A stretch of 64,000 bases of DNA from assembly GCA_963565915.1 (NCBI GenBank), contig OY751490.1, positions 4,278,001 to 4,342,000 of the forward strand, in the 5' to 3' direction. This document shows positions 11,711-21,750 of the stretch, piece by piece. This DNA is from Entoloma clypeatum. Its lineage: Eukaryota; Basidiomycota; Agaricomycetes; Agaricales; Entolomataceae. Position 1 is the first letter of the stretch. Each line of letters begins with the position of its first letter. The position numbers and the translations under genes were made by a program. A model generated the notes under the pieces. It had not been told where the DNA came from and did not search any database. It saw only the letters and a list, made by a program, of their open reading frames with translations.

Positions 11711-12207
11711 GGCAAACCCGTTTGCCGTCTTTACACCGCTGGCATGCGGTTCCCTTCCCCTGCCTAAGGAGACTGTCAGTAAGAAAAAGAAGATGGGAAA
11801 GCGGGTACTCACAGCGCCCACTTGCATTCCACCTTCGCCTGCGCACAGGCCTGACACGCCTCCCCCCGGACCTCCGACTCCTCTGCTCTGCTCTCCGCCC
11901 TCTGTTTCCCCATCTTCTTCGCCCTCTTCTTCTCCGCCTCTGCCCTCTTCTTTGCCTCTGCCTCCCTCGCCCTCCTCTGGGCCTCGGCCTTCTTCCTTGC
12001 CTCTGCCTCCTCCTTCTCCTTGCGTACCTGCACCAGACGGCGCAGGAGCTCCTCTTCGGAGTCATCGAGGTTGGCGCTGGAGCGCGCGGGTTGTGTGTTT
12101 GAGTCTTGGGGCATGTTGGTGGTAACTGGAAGAAAACCCTTGGGCCGCTCATCTCCGTTAAATAACCGAGACCACATGACCTTGTTTATTTTCTCGCGGT
12201 CTTCCAT
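11711..12207 (-). pseudogene. Gypsy-A antisense ORF, N-terminal part with Zn2Cys6-like cluster and a 40-bp intron
   Basis: The likely start is ATG at 12207 (MEDREKINK) or 12114 (MPQDSNTQ). A highly charged coiled coil follows (EEELLRRLVQVRKEKEEA and Ala/Arg/Lys/Glu repeats). The first exon ends with EACQACAQAKVECKW just before GTGAGT at 11812. A 40-bp intron with TTACTGACAG ends at 11773, and the next exon continues GTACQRCKDGKRVC. Unspliced, the frame stops at once; spliced, it gives C-X2-C-X6-C, a 13-residue loop, then C-X2-C-X6-C, close to the fungal Zn2Cys6 pattern. The frame then reaches the Gypsy-B1 TSD and resumes at 5139. I infer a nuclear DNA-binding protein. It is antisense to pol and close to the 3' LTR, so transcription may start in or near that LTR. 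Confidence 0.65.
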
Positions 12208-12220
12208 GGGTGTCAGACCT

Positions 12221-12233
12221 AAGAGGGGAATAC
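12221..12233 (+). other. Gypsy-A polypurine tract
   Basis: AAGAGGGGAATAC lies directly before the 3' LTR start TGTT, as expected for the plus-strand priming site. Confidence 0.7.
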
Positions 12234-12667
12234 TGTTATATCCGTCTCCGAATCTCCGATCCACTCTGATCATCCTCCGACATTCCAGACATCTGTTATC
12301 TCCGCATCTCCGCATGTTGCCATCGTGCATTTCATATTCATAACTCCATGCCTTTATGAATTTCATATTCATATTCCCACTTATGCATCGCCTTTTCCGC
12401 ATGGTCCATTGACCGACATCTCCGATGTTTGTTACAGTCGCTGGCAACTTACACCACAACTCCGGACCTACTCCGACCTTCTCCGTAAAGTAATCACATT
12501 TAGATATTTAAGCTCGTACCATACCTGTAGTTCCTCAGTTCGAATATCAACAAAGTTCACTCCTCTACTCCCCGTTCATGCCAGAGATCTACGCCGACGA
12601 CATCCTTATCTACTGCTCTTCCTCCATCGTTACCCTTCGACGAGCTCAGTACTGTGTCCGAGTCACA
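12234..12667 (+). repeat. Gypsy-A 3' LTR
   Basis: Near-identical to 671-1077 but with an extra roughly 30-bp segment around CATATTCATAACTCC. Several TCCG words of the other copy appear here as TCTG or TCCA, and one the other way round: CpG transitions. Confidence 0.85.
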
Positions 12668-12989
12668 ACTCCGACGTCATCCGACCACTTCCATGTCAAC
12701 GTGTCTCTCACCGAGATCTCTCGGAGGACCTCCGCACCTCTGACCTCTCCTCCGACCTCCTGAAATTGGGACAGCTTATCCAACAAATAAAAAAAATAAT
12801 TAGAGGGGGGAAGGGCTCAACACATATGTTGAAGCCATGTCCCTCCCCTTCGTCGTTCCTCCGCATTTCTGGAGTTCTGCTCCGGTCTCAGTCCTACGTC
12901 CGACCTCCGACGGACTCCGACAAAGCTCCGACGTTTCACCTACTTAACAGTATATTCGAACTCAAACTGTTTTTGAATTCCTGCTAGTC
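12668..12989. repeat. mosaic of Gypsy-A-type fragments before a gag remnant
   Basis: ATAATTAGAGGGGGGAAGGG (about 12793) repeats the post-pol sequence of Gypsy-A at about 4719. 12875-12954 is an 80-bp sequence repeated at 14242-14321 with seven differences, six of them transitions. No ORF is supported. Confidence 0.6.
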
Positions 12990-14147
12990 ATGGCACTCCG
13001 AAACACCAAAACAGCAAAAGCCGCAGAAGCTGGCACTTCTAGGCAGCAAGTTCTACAAAATGTTGAACAACATTTAACAGAACTATCCCCCATAACTCCG
13101 ACTACTCCGACACCTCCGGGTTTTTGGCCCATCACACCTCTGCATAATATTCCGATCCCCACTTCCCCCATAGAATCCGCACCCCCATCTCCTCAGAATA
13201 TTTTTGGCCCACAAGCCCTTGCGGATGCTTTCATCTTAATGACCAATGAACTCAAACGCAGCAAAGGTCACAAGCATCACAAAAAGGCTAAGGATCCGGA
13301 CACCTTCGACGGTTCCGATCCCTGGAAACTGAACCAGTTCATCCTCCAATGCACATTGTTCTTCCGCGACAACTCCAAGTATGACGATGACTCTGCCAAA
13401 ATCACTCTCGCCATCTCTTTCCTCTGAGGCACAGCTCTCAATTATTTCGAGCATTTCATCATCGAACCGGACCCGGACAACCCCCCAGACTGGTACAAAG
13501 ATTGGTCCGCATTCCTCCGCACACTCCGCATGGAATTCGGGGTCATTGACCCCGTTGTGGATGCTGCCGACTCTCTGGACAATCTCAAAATGCATGAAAA
13601 CCAATATATTCTCAAGTATAATATTGAGTTCACACGCCTTGCTGCCAAAACGCACTGGGACAGCTCCGCCCTGCATCACCGGTACTACTCCGGGTTGGCG
13701 GAGCGGATTAAAGATGTCCTTGGGACTCAAGCAAAGCCAAGCACATTACCAGCACTTCGGGAGCTAGCACAGACTATTGATGCTCGCCACTGGGAATGTC
13801 AGCACGAGAAATCCCACTCCGACAAATCCGCATCCAAATCTGACAAATCTGAAGCTAAAACCCCCTCCGCAAGCTCCAATAAAAACTCCAAAGCCAAACC
13901 GCAGACACAGAACCAGGGCAAACAGTCAAAGCCTTCCTCCGCTCCCAAGTCCGACATCTCTGACAAACTTGGAAAAGACGGAAAGCTAACTCTGGAGGAA
14001 CGCAAACACTGTTTTGACAACAACCTCTGTATGTTTTGTGGCAAAGCTGGACACATTGTGAAAGATTGCCTGAAGTCTTCATCCTCCGCCTCTAAGGCTA
14101 AGGCGCGCGCTGCCCAAGCCAAGACCATGGACGAAACAAAAAATTAG
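12990..14147 (+). pseudogene. gag: gag fragment of a Gypsy-A-type element
   Basis: ATG at 12990 opens a frame of 385 codons with one TGA at 13425 (CTC TGA GGC, most simply from CGA). The N-terminal half is proline-rich; the capsid-like part runs from KKAKDPDTFDGSDPWKLNQF through ALNYFEHFI to RIKDVLG; then a Ser/Lys-rich linker and one zinc knuckle, CMFCGKAGHIVKDC (CX2CX4HX4C). The sequence carries the same TCCG richness as Gypsy-A and its end would join the protease region missing here. It is flanked by the 80-bp repeats at 12875 and 14242. It may be the gag that Gypsy-A lost, or a fragment of another copy. Confidence 0.8.
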
Positions 14148-14241
14148 CGGGCAGTCCACAGGACTCTGTACAGCCTGAGGACTGCGTTGAACCCATCCGT
14201 ACTACCGCTCTACTCAACACTTCTGCTCTTTCTGACCCCAA

Positions 14242-14321
14242 TTCTGCTCCGGTCTCAGTCCTACATCTGACCTCTGACGGACTCCGACGAAGCTCCAATG
14301 TTTCACCTACTTAACACTATA
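14242..14321 (+). repeat. 80-bp direct repeat, second copy
   Basis: Matches 12875-12954 at 73 of 80 positions; six of seven differences are transitions. The pair brackets the gag fragment. Confidence 0.7.
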
Positions 14322-14919
14322 CCTCAATGACTACCAGCTCGAGGAGATGGTTATGAGGCAGTATGACAAGGCCTTTGAAGAGGGCAGAAAGACAGGATAT
14401 GAGGAAGGAAGGGCAACTGCCCATGTCTGCTAACAGGCCCCCGTCGCCTCCTCCATCTCCATCTTCCTCCACATCACAGCTGTCAACACCCATGTCTGCA
14501 GCCCCTGCAGCCATGCCGCCATTGACGCCCATGTCTGCATCTGTATCCACGTCCCTGTCGCCATCGACATTCCCGCCAACATCTACGACCCCCACTCCGC
14601 ACCTGCGAGCCCCCTGTTGTGCCCCTCTTTCCCCCTACCCATCCAAGTACCAAGTCAATAGTAGTGAATGGATAGGGTGATAGGTCATATAATATTCTTA
14701 TTAATGACTGGTCCCCTCAATGGTCTTATCCATTGAGAAATAAAATGTTTTGTGTCAAGTTTTGATTAAGCCCTCAAAGTGACTGTTCCCAAGATCATGA
14801 CAAAAGGTGGTCCAGTGGTATTTAGACACTCTTAGTGAGCCAGTAGTACCATCAGTTCCAATGTAAATATGTTTGTGAAGGGGCCAGCATTATATTCTTA
14901 TATTGACAAAACTGTGGGA
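14322..14919. other. unassigned sequence
   Basis: A short open frame (about 14325-14430, plus) reads YQLEEMVMRQYDKAFEEGRK and more, which looks coding-like but ends soon; I do not recognise it. A C-rich stretch (CCCATGTCTGC repeats) follows, then AT-rich sequence without features. Confidence 0.3.
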
Positions 14920-15629
14920 AAAGTGAATTTTCATGCACAGCTGCACAGCGGTCATATCACTGTGCTTGTCGTCTGTTCAATTTCTGGACTGTTGGAAATG
15001 GTGACCCAAGGAGATAATGCCTCCAGGTTTCCAGTGATCAGATAATTCCCAAGAGTTCCCAATCATAGATCTCATAGTTCTGTTCTGCCACAGAGAATGA
15101 GTGTGATATATATCCACAGGGGTGCCAGTCTCCATTTACATCTTGTTGGCGCAGTACTGCTCCTGTTGTCCATTTGAATCCATCAGATTCTATGATGAAT
15201 GGTTTGTCAGTGTTTGGTATCAACAATACCGGTTATTCTGTGAATTTGTCCTTTAACATGTCAAATGCCATGTGGCAGTCCCCATTCCATTCCCAATCTT
15301 GATCCTTTTTGGTCTGATCATTCAGGGGTTTGGCAATGTCCGAGTAGTGTCCAATAAACCTTTGATAGAAGTTCCCAAATCCAAGGAAGGATCTGACCTG
15401 TTTCTCTGTCACAGGTTCTGGCCATTTTGCTATTCCTGATAACTTAACATTTCGTTTTCTTAGATAATGAGTCCGAGGTATTCGCACTGCCTGACTCCAA
15501 ATTCGCATTTTTCCAGGTTGAGATACAGGTCATTTTCTATCATCTTTCTGAGTACACGGAGTATTCGTTTGGTGTTGATTTTGTCATTGACCGAGAATAT
15601 GAAGATGTCGTCCAAATAAATGAACAACC
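14920..15629 (-). pseudogene. pol: Gypsy-C RT (C-terminal) and RNase H
   Basis: Reads from LFIYLDDIFIFSVNDK (catalytic YLDD) through VRSFLGFGNFYQRFIGHYSD, then the RNase H start [13 protein letters not shown] and [14 protein letters not shown]. There it meets a stop and continues as SLETWRHYL and QKLNRRQA before fading near 14920. Frameshifts occur between 15226 and 15240 and around 15490. It continues from 27580 once Copia-A is removed. Confidence 0.85.
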
Positions 15630-15961
15630 TGTTGGCCGCCAAGCGACTCTGTGCCCAAGTTGTATGTATTTTCTTTTTAGGTCACTTACTTTTTTCATTA
15701 CTTACAATGCGCACACACTGCGCTGCACTTATTGTCTCATGCCGTTCTTGTTTCGTTTCTACATATATATATTGTTACCTACGTACATTGCACCTCAGAC
15801 GTGTTCCATTGAACTACTCTGAGGTGAGACCCCCTTTTTCGTACTCTACTGTACTTTACTTACTCAAATACCTAGTCTTCGTTATTAGGTGAATATAACC
15901 TTAGACGTGTTCCATTGAACTACTCTGAGTCTTCGTTATTGGTTCGCTCTCTATCGTTACA
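15630..15961 (+). repeat. Copia-A 5' LTR
   Basis: 332 bp, TG/CA ends, matched by 27243-27574. It contains two copies of AGACGTGTTCCATTGAACTA about 90 bp apart. Confidence 0.9.
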
Positions 15962-16101
15962 GGGATTTTGCCGCCTCTACGTCACCTTCCTCCAGTTTTG
16001 CAGTGCCTTGTTCCAGACACCGTAATGCTTCCTGTTCTGCAGGATCGGATGCCATTGATATTGGGCCCCTTTCCAACCTGTTTGCCTGCTGCTATCGCAC
16101 C

Positions 16102-16712
16102 ATGTCCACCAGTACTCTCACTGCCGTATCCGATTCCCTTCCATCCGATGTTCCTAAGTTGATGTCTGATGGTGTTAACTGGGGGATTTTTGAGATCTGT
16201 TTCACTGCCGCTGTTAGATCCAAAGGGAAGTGGTCCCATTTCTCGGGCGACGCCACCAAGCCTTCCATTACCAAGGCCGCCACCACCCCTGATGAAACCC
16301 TCGCCATTGTCGAATGGGAGAAGAACGAGTCCACTGCATACAATCTTCTTCTCCAGCGCATTCCCGATTCGGCTGTTATGAAGCTCCGTCGTCACTCAAC
16401 TGTTGCCGAAGCCTGGGCTGCTCTTACCAAGGAATACACCCAGAAGGGCGCCTTTGCTCAGACCCAGCTTCGTGCTGACTTCCTCGCGTTGAAGTGCCCT
16501 GACAAGGGTGATGCCTGTGCGTTCTTGGACAGCATCCGCGTCAAGAAGGAGGAGCTTGCCTCAGTCAGTGTTGTCATTGATGACAAGGACTACCGTTCGA
16601 CCATCATTGGCTCACTTCCCCCGTTTCTCGCTTCCTATGCCAACTCGCTTCTCACAGCTGCTAAACTCTTCTCACCTCCTGCTGCCAGTGGATCCTCTGC
16701 TACCCCCAATGA
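16102..16712 (+). pseudogene. gag: Copia-A gag, N-terminal part
   Basis: ATG at 16102 (MSTSTLTAVSDSLPSDVPKL) follows a 140-nt leader. The frame shows the Copia gag pattern (WGIFEICFTAAVRSKGKW, AWAALTKEYTQKGAFAQTQL). It is open to AAT GA at 16708-16712, where Gypsy-B2 enters. Removing Gypsy-B2 and one AATGA joins PN to EMDPDTLITII at 22158 in the same frame. This part has no stop codon of its own. Confidence 0.9.
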
Positions 16713-17114
16713 TGTTATGCTTAACAAACCGTTCCAAGGTTTGGGCAGAGTATGCAGGAAAGTGGAAAGGCAAAGAGCAAAGTGATTGCTAAATCTAAGG
16801 AATCTACTATAGTACAAGAGGTTTATATAGGTACTGACCATAGGCGGTAGCGGATGAGTCAGTACTGCGGAAGGCAGTGCGCATGAGTAAGGCGACTGTG
16901 GAAGGCTATGTACAGTGAGTAAGCTGACTGCGGAAAGCGAGTCAGCGCGGGAGCGAAGTATACTAAAGGGGATGACGAAGTAATGTAATGAGTCAACCTG
17001 GGAATCGAAGGTTGCGAAAGTAAACATTAGACATAGTAAGTTCATAAGAGGGCGCCGAGTCGGGCCGATAAGTAAAAGATATGACGTGGTCCTCATACCG
17101 TAGAGTCTGTAACA
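16713..17114 (-). repeat. Gypsy-B2 3' LTR
   Basis: 402-bp terminal repeat, reverse orientation, homologous to the 370-bp LTRs of Gypsy-B1. Confidence 0.95.
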
Positions 17115-17148
17115 TGTTCCCCTCTCCAAGCTCTGTGTCCTCACAGAG

Positions 17149-17520
17149 TCACTGCCCCCATCCCTCGTTGTTGCCAGGATCGGACCAGTTCGGACTTTCT
17201 TTGAGGCTCCAATCATATATCAACTCCTCGTTGATGGCTACGGCGAGTTCGAGGCCTTTGATAGCCAGCCGAATACATTGATTTTCGATCACGAGGGTGC
17301 TGGTGTAATTTCCGAGAATTTGTTTTTCCTCGGGACTCGGGGCGACGGGTAGGTTGGACAGCGAGTGAAGCCGGATATGCATCTGGCGATGGAGGAGGTC
17401 GGCAAGGGAAGTTTCGAGGGCATGGATTTGGTCTCTCATGGAGAGTGCTTCGTTCATGAGGGCGGCAATGGCAGGGTTGATGTCGGCGGTGGAGGTGGAG
17501 GTAACAGTGGTGTTGGACAT
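17149..17520 (-). CDS. ORF3 of Gypsy-B2
   Basis: A 123-residue frame without interruption, starting MSNTTVTSTSTADINPAIAA and ending near GNNEGWGQ. It aligns along its whole length with 10935-11303, including ALSMRDQIHALETS and RQMHIRLH. The rest of this copy (gag, pol) is broken, yet this ORF is intact. It lies directly before the 3' LTR. Function unknown. Confidence 0.65.
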   Translation of the reverse strand: MSNTTVTSTSTADINPAIAALMNEALSMRDQIHALETSLADLLHRQMHIRLHSLSNLPVAPSPEEKQILGNYTSTLVIENQCIRLAIKGLELAVAINEELIYDWSLKESPNWSDPGNNEGWGQ

Positions 17521-17616
17521 GGCGGCGAGGATGGTTGAGAGATAGAAGAAGAAGGGGGAGGCTATATTGGGCAGGGGAAAGGACTAGAGCGGGGAACTCG
17601 GTGTGTGGTTGACTGA

Positions 17617-20060
17617 TGAGGTCGATACTTGTCATGGATTCCGAGAGCTGTCTTTTATCGTGGGCAAGACGGGTTCTGCTGATGGAAATCACGGATCAAA
17701 TCTTGAGCGTTCTGAACATTAGCTCGAGGTTCCCCTGTGTTCTCTTCTGGGCCATATCCTTCCCACTGGACGAGGTACTTCCCATGGGTGACTTGGTGCT
17801 GCATGGGGATGTAGCAGAGCATGTCGCTTTTGTCGGTTAATCTTGTTGCGTTGACAAGTGTCGCAACCCTTCACGTACTTCTTCACGTCATGCAGTATGG
17901 TAGGCCACCAGTAGGTGTGAGTGAGGAGTTCATGTGTCCGGTACTGTCCTGGATGTCCAGCCCCTGGTGCATCATGTGACTCGAACATCAATTCTTGTCG
18001 TAATTGTGGATCTGGCGGGACATAGACTCGTTCTCCTGCATAGGTGATCCCATTCTCCTGCTGATACCAATGAGGCTGCGCTACTTCTGTCTCCATGCGA
18101 TTTGAACCCTTGATGCGTGCGATCCATGGATTTTCAATGGTCGTGACGTTTCCAATTTTGATGGAATCAGATGTTTCACCCCCTTCAAAGAATTGTTCCT
18201 CCGTGAACATCTCCATTTGTACCACATCTTCTGATTCCAATCGTTTCAAGAATAGTCCCTCCTTGAGCATTTGGTCACTGTCCTGTGGTTTGAGTTCCGC
18301 TTCATACCAGGGTAAGCGTGACAGGAATCCGCTTTCGCATTGGTCTTGCCGGGCACATGCCGTAATTCGAAGTCATAGTCCTGTAACTTCATTTTCCAGC
18401 GTCGCTGTCGTTGATTCAGGTCCTGAGGACGACGGAAGTATTCCAGGTTCTTATGATCGGTCAAGATTTCAAAATGTTCCTTGGCTTCGAGCAGATAGTG
18501 TCTCCAATCTTTCAATGCTTCCACAACTGCCAGAAGTTCCTTGTCGTATATCTCGTAATTCTGTTCGGCCGTGGACATGGTCCGCGACAAGAACGCGATG
18601 GGGTGCCATTTGTCGTCTTGCTTCTGAGAGAGTACTGCTCCAATTGCATAGCCCGATGCATCGGTTTCAACCCTGAACTGTCCCTCTGGTTTTGGTAATG
18701 CCAAGACTGGTGCCGATGTAATTGCCCATATGAGACCTTCAAAGGCTTGCTGCTCTGTTGGTCCCCAAGTAAATGCTGTACCGCCTGTGAGCACGGTGAG
18801 AGGCTTTGCGATGTTTGAGTACCCTTCAATAAATCGTCGATAGAAGTTAGCAAATCCAAGGAACTTCTGAACTTCCTTTTTTGATGTGGGTGCTCGCCAG
18901 TTTCGAATTGTATCCACCTTCTCAGTTTCCATCTCAACACGTCCCTCACCAACCACATATCCCAATATAGGACATTTTGTTACTTCCCATAAACACTTCT
19001 TCTCCTTTAGGAACAAATCATTGTCCGATAGGATCTGTAGGATTTCTTTGGTGTTTCGCGCGAGTTCTTCCTTGGTTTTACCGATAACCACAATGTCATC
19101 CATGTAGATCACACAGATACATCGGCAGATCTGGTCCCAGAATAGACTAGCCATCATTCGAGAGAATGATTCCCGGGGAGTTGCAAAGACCAAAAAACAT
19201 GACCAATGGTTCGAACAATCCTCAACTGGTGAGAAAGGCAGCTTTCCATTCATCGCACTCCTTAATCCGGATGTTGTTATAGCCCCACATGATGTCCATT
19301 TTATTGAAGTAGACCACATCTTTCAGTACGTCCAAGAGATCGGATATTCGTGGGAGTGGGAACTTGTCTTTGACCGTGAATTTATTGACCATGCGGTAAT
19401 CTTGTACCAATTGTTTGGAGCCATCCTTCTTGTTGATGAGGAAGCAAGGGGAGGCATAAGGGGATTTGGACGGGCGGATCTTTCCTGTTGCTAGACCCTC
19501 GTCAATGAATGCATCCAATTCCTCTTGTTCCTTCTGCGTCATAGGATATGTATTTTCCCCTAGTTCCTTTGCTGCGTCCAGTGTAAGTTCGATACCATGG
19601 TCCCATTCCCTCTTCTTTGGGATCTTATCAAAGTTCTCTTTTTCGAAGAGATGAGCAAATCGTTCAACATATGAGGGTCGTTTGGTCGTGGGAGGTGGTG
19701 TGGGAGTGACAGCTTCCAAAATAGGGTCTCCAGGCTTCCATTTCTGATCCGACTTTTTGGGTGCATCTTTGTCGCGCACCTCAACCATGCGAACCCGGTG
19801 TTTGCGACCATTAAGGTTAATCCTGAAATCTGAGTGTTTGGTTTGACATGTTGTTGGGCACCGGTTAAATGTTACCGCGCCGGTTGTCCAATTGATTGTG
19901 GGGTTGTGGTGTACCAACCAGTGTTGGATGACCTTTGGTCCTTGTCATGTTTTGAGCTGAGCTAACAGCCTGATCTCTCGTCTTTTCAGAGGTTTATCTT
20001 CCTTCACAATCTTGGTCAACAGGTTCTATTGTCTGCAGTCATACAAGGCAAGCAAGTCCA
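17617..20060 (-). pseudogene. pol: Gypsy-B2 pol, lacking protease active site and integrase core
   Basis: Starting at the right, KIVKEDKPLKRREIRL is followed almost at once by WLVHHNPTINW; about 80 residues, including the DSG of the protease, are missing. RT follows with YMDD, shifted in frame near 19165. RNase H (VETDASGYAIGAVLSQ) leads to a second shift near 18320. The integrase zinc domain (AGHPGQYRTHELL, CDTCQRNK) ends at HPWE and jumps straight to the chromodomain (KYLVQWEGYGPEEN). This deletion removes all three catalytic acidic residues. It could have moved only with proteins supplied in trans, unless the deletions came after insertion. Confidence 0.85.
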
Positions 20061-20092
20061 TTTAATAGATAAGGGTCGCGACTTAGCGTCGT

Positions 20093-21290
20093 TTAATCGG
20101 ACCCCTCGGGAAAATCCTTCTCGTCGGCTTCTAAGATTGTGGTTTCATCATTCTCGGCATCTTCCTCGGACACCTTCCTAACCCTTCCGGAGTTCTTCTT
20201 CAGCTTGTGGCAGTTGTGCGCAGTATGGCCTTCCTGGTCACAGTTGAAACACTTGCGACCATCTTTCTTCTTTGGAGCACTACAGTCTTTAGCCAGATGA
20301 CCGAAGCGTTGACATTTGTAGCAATGGGCTACTCCTGCTTTGTCGATCTCCATGGCCTTGCCCTGACCACCATAAGTGGTGCCTGATCCGGTACGCATGT
20401 CACCACCACCTCAGATGACCAGTGTGTGTCCTTCCATCTGTCGTCCCTTGTTTCGGATCTCCTTTGCATAATCGGAGTACGTCTTGCCGTCGCTAGTCAC
20501 TTGTTCAGAGATTCTGCGGTTGACGTTCTTCTCTAGGATTTATTTCCCAGTTTCTTCACCAAGGTTTGACAGCTTCAAGAGTTCTTCAAATTCATCCAAG
20601 AATTCGTCAACAGTGCGTTTCTCTTGTTTCAGGACTTTGAGTCTTGCTTTGGCAGCGACCGACTTGTTGGCGATGGAGAATCAGGTGGCAATGTCATTGG
20701 AAAAACCTAGCCAGGTAATGTTCTCATTGTCAACAGCAAGAGCGTCTAACTTGTTACTGGCCCAGTGTCTGCCGGACCCTTCCATCATACGGGATAGTAC
20801 CACAAGAATCTTCTGATCGTCTGTGAGGCTCTTTTGGAATCTGATGTATAGTTTGGTGGATTTCCACCACTTGTCAAAGGTGTGTCTGTCCTTGAACATC
20901 CCAGGATCCTTGATGATCTTGGATGTATCCATTGTTTGTACTGCCGGAGCTTCTGCCATGTCTAGAGTCTGCGGAGGAGAAGAGGAGTCGGGTTGTTGGG
21001 ATGAAGATGGGGTTCGGGATACAGGTAAGGATTGAAAATGAGTCCCTGTTCTAGGCATCTGTTCGATATCTGACTGCACGGAGTCAAAAGTAAATTCGTC
21101 AGGGGACTCGTTGGCGGAATCGGTGGCAAAACGTTCAGAGCATTTCCTCTGTAAATCTCTAAGGAATCTCTGTTCCTGCACGTCTGTTGGTTGCGAGAAG
21201 GGGTCAAGTCTCTCGTTTCGTGCCCAACAGTTGTACTTGGTCTGTTGTTCTTCGGTGGTGAAGTGGGCGTAGATCTGCTGCTTTGAGTAA
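20093..21290 (-). pseudogene. gag: Gypsy-B2 gag with two zinc knuckles
   Basis: Parallel to the Gypsy-B1 gag, but the start codon is ACG (about 21293). Knuckles CYKCQRFGHLAKDC and CFNCDQEGHTAHNC are both complete. TGA at 20681 is shared with Gypsy-B1; a second TGA (VI*GGGD) is CGA in Gypsy-B1; a TAA replaces TAC in GK*ILEKN. It ends in the same acidic tail, DEKDFPEGSD. Confidence 0.85.
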
Positions 21291-21684
21291 GACGTGATGA
21301 TGTGGCTCTGGGACGTCTCGATGTGAGTGTCCTAATCAATTTTCTGATAATGGTTGTCTGGACACTGATAAACTCTCTGATCTCTGTGATCCGACCTGTC
21401 TGAGGTCCTTCTTGAATGCGAAAGCTTTCGAGTTCGTTCTGTCGGGCGTTGTAATGCGCGATCTGGTGTTGCCGAGCAAGATGGATGCTCTCTGCTATCT
21501 CGCCGTGGGGGCGATGCTCGTCGTTATCTAGTTCTTCGTCAAGCACCTGCTGTAAGATGCGACGGATCTCTGATTCAATGTACTGCTGGATAAGCATAAA
21601 ATCGATACTGTCTCGAGGACTTAGCTCCTCCTGTCGGGCTTCTGGCGTGCTGAATGGGTTACTGGTGAAGTCTTCAAAGAAGCG
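20962..21684 (-). CDS. ORF0 of Gypsy-B2
   Basis: Open frame matching 5612-6298, with the same first part (PEARQEELSPRDSIDF, EIAESIHLARQHQIAHYNAR) and stop position. The Met used in Gypsy-B1 is Thr (ACG) here, so initiation would need another codon. Conservation of the first 115 codons in both copies supports a real product; the overlapping rest is doubtful. Confidence 0.45.
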   Translation of the reverse strand, partial: RFFEDFTSNPFSTPEARQEELSPRDSIDFMLIQQYIESEIRRILQQVLDEELDNDEHRPHGEIAESIHLARQHQIAHYNARQNELESFRIQEGPQTGRITEIREFISVQTTIIRKLIRTLTSRRPRATSSRLTQSSRSTPTSPPKNNRPSTTVGHETRDLTPSRNQQTCRNRDSLEIYRGNALNVLPPIPPTSPLTNLLLTPCSQISNRCLEQGLIFNPYLYPEPHLHPNNPTPLLLRRL

Positions 21685-21750
21685 CAACGTCTTGACTCAT
21701 CTGGTAGTTGCTCTCTTCGCTCTGGGCGAACCCAACGAGATTTAGCAACT

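Larger units (their letters stand above)
671..12667 (+). mobile_element. Gypsy-A, Ty3/Gypsy chromodomain retrotransposon (gag deleted), split by Gypsy-B1
   Basis: The element consists of an LTR-like repeat (671-1077), a pol region in plus orientation, an antisense ORF, a polypurine tract and a second LTR copy (12234-12667). It is divided by Gypsy-B1, whose TSD lies inside the antisense ORF. The LTR end joins the protease region directly, so gag is missing. No TSD flanks the two LTR copies (CTATA on the left, ACTCC on the right), so rearrangement or recombination with another copy is likely. The whole element, including the LTR start, is strongly enriched for TCCG. The pol domain order, protease-RT-RNase H-integrase-chromodomain, is that of chromoviruses. 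Confidence 0.8.

Noticed and set aside
671..12667. a TSD for Gypsy-A
   Set aside because: CTATA and ACTCC flank the LTR copies; no duplication, so none is claimed.
15661..15961. Copia-A LTR starting at TGTATGTATT
   Set aside because: Flanks did not match. Comparing both ends showed the repeat extends 31 bp further left to TGTTGGCC, and then CAACC matches exactly.
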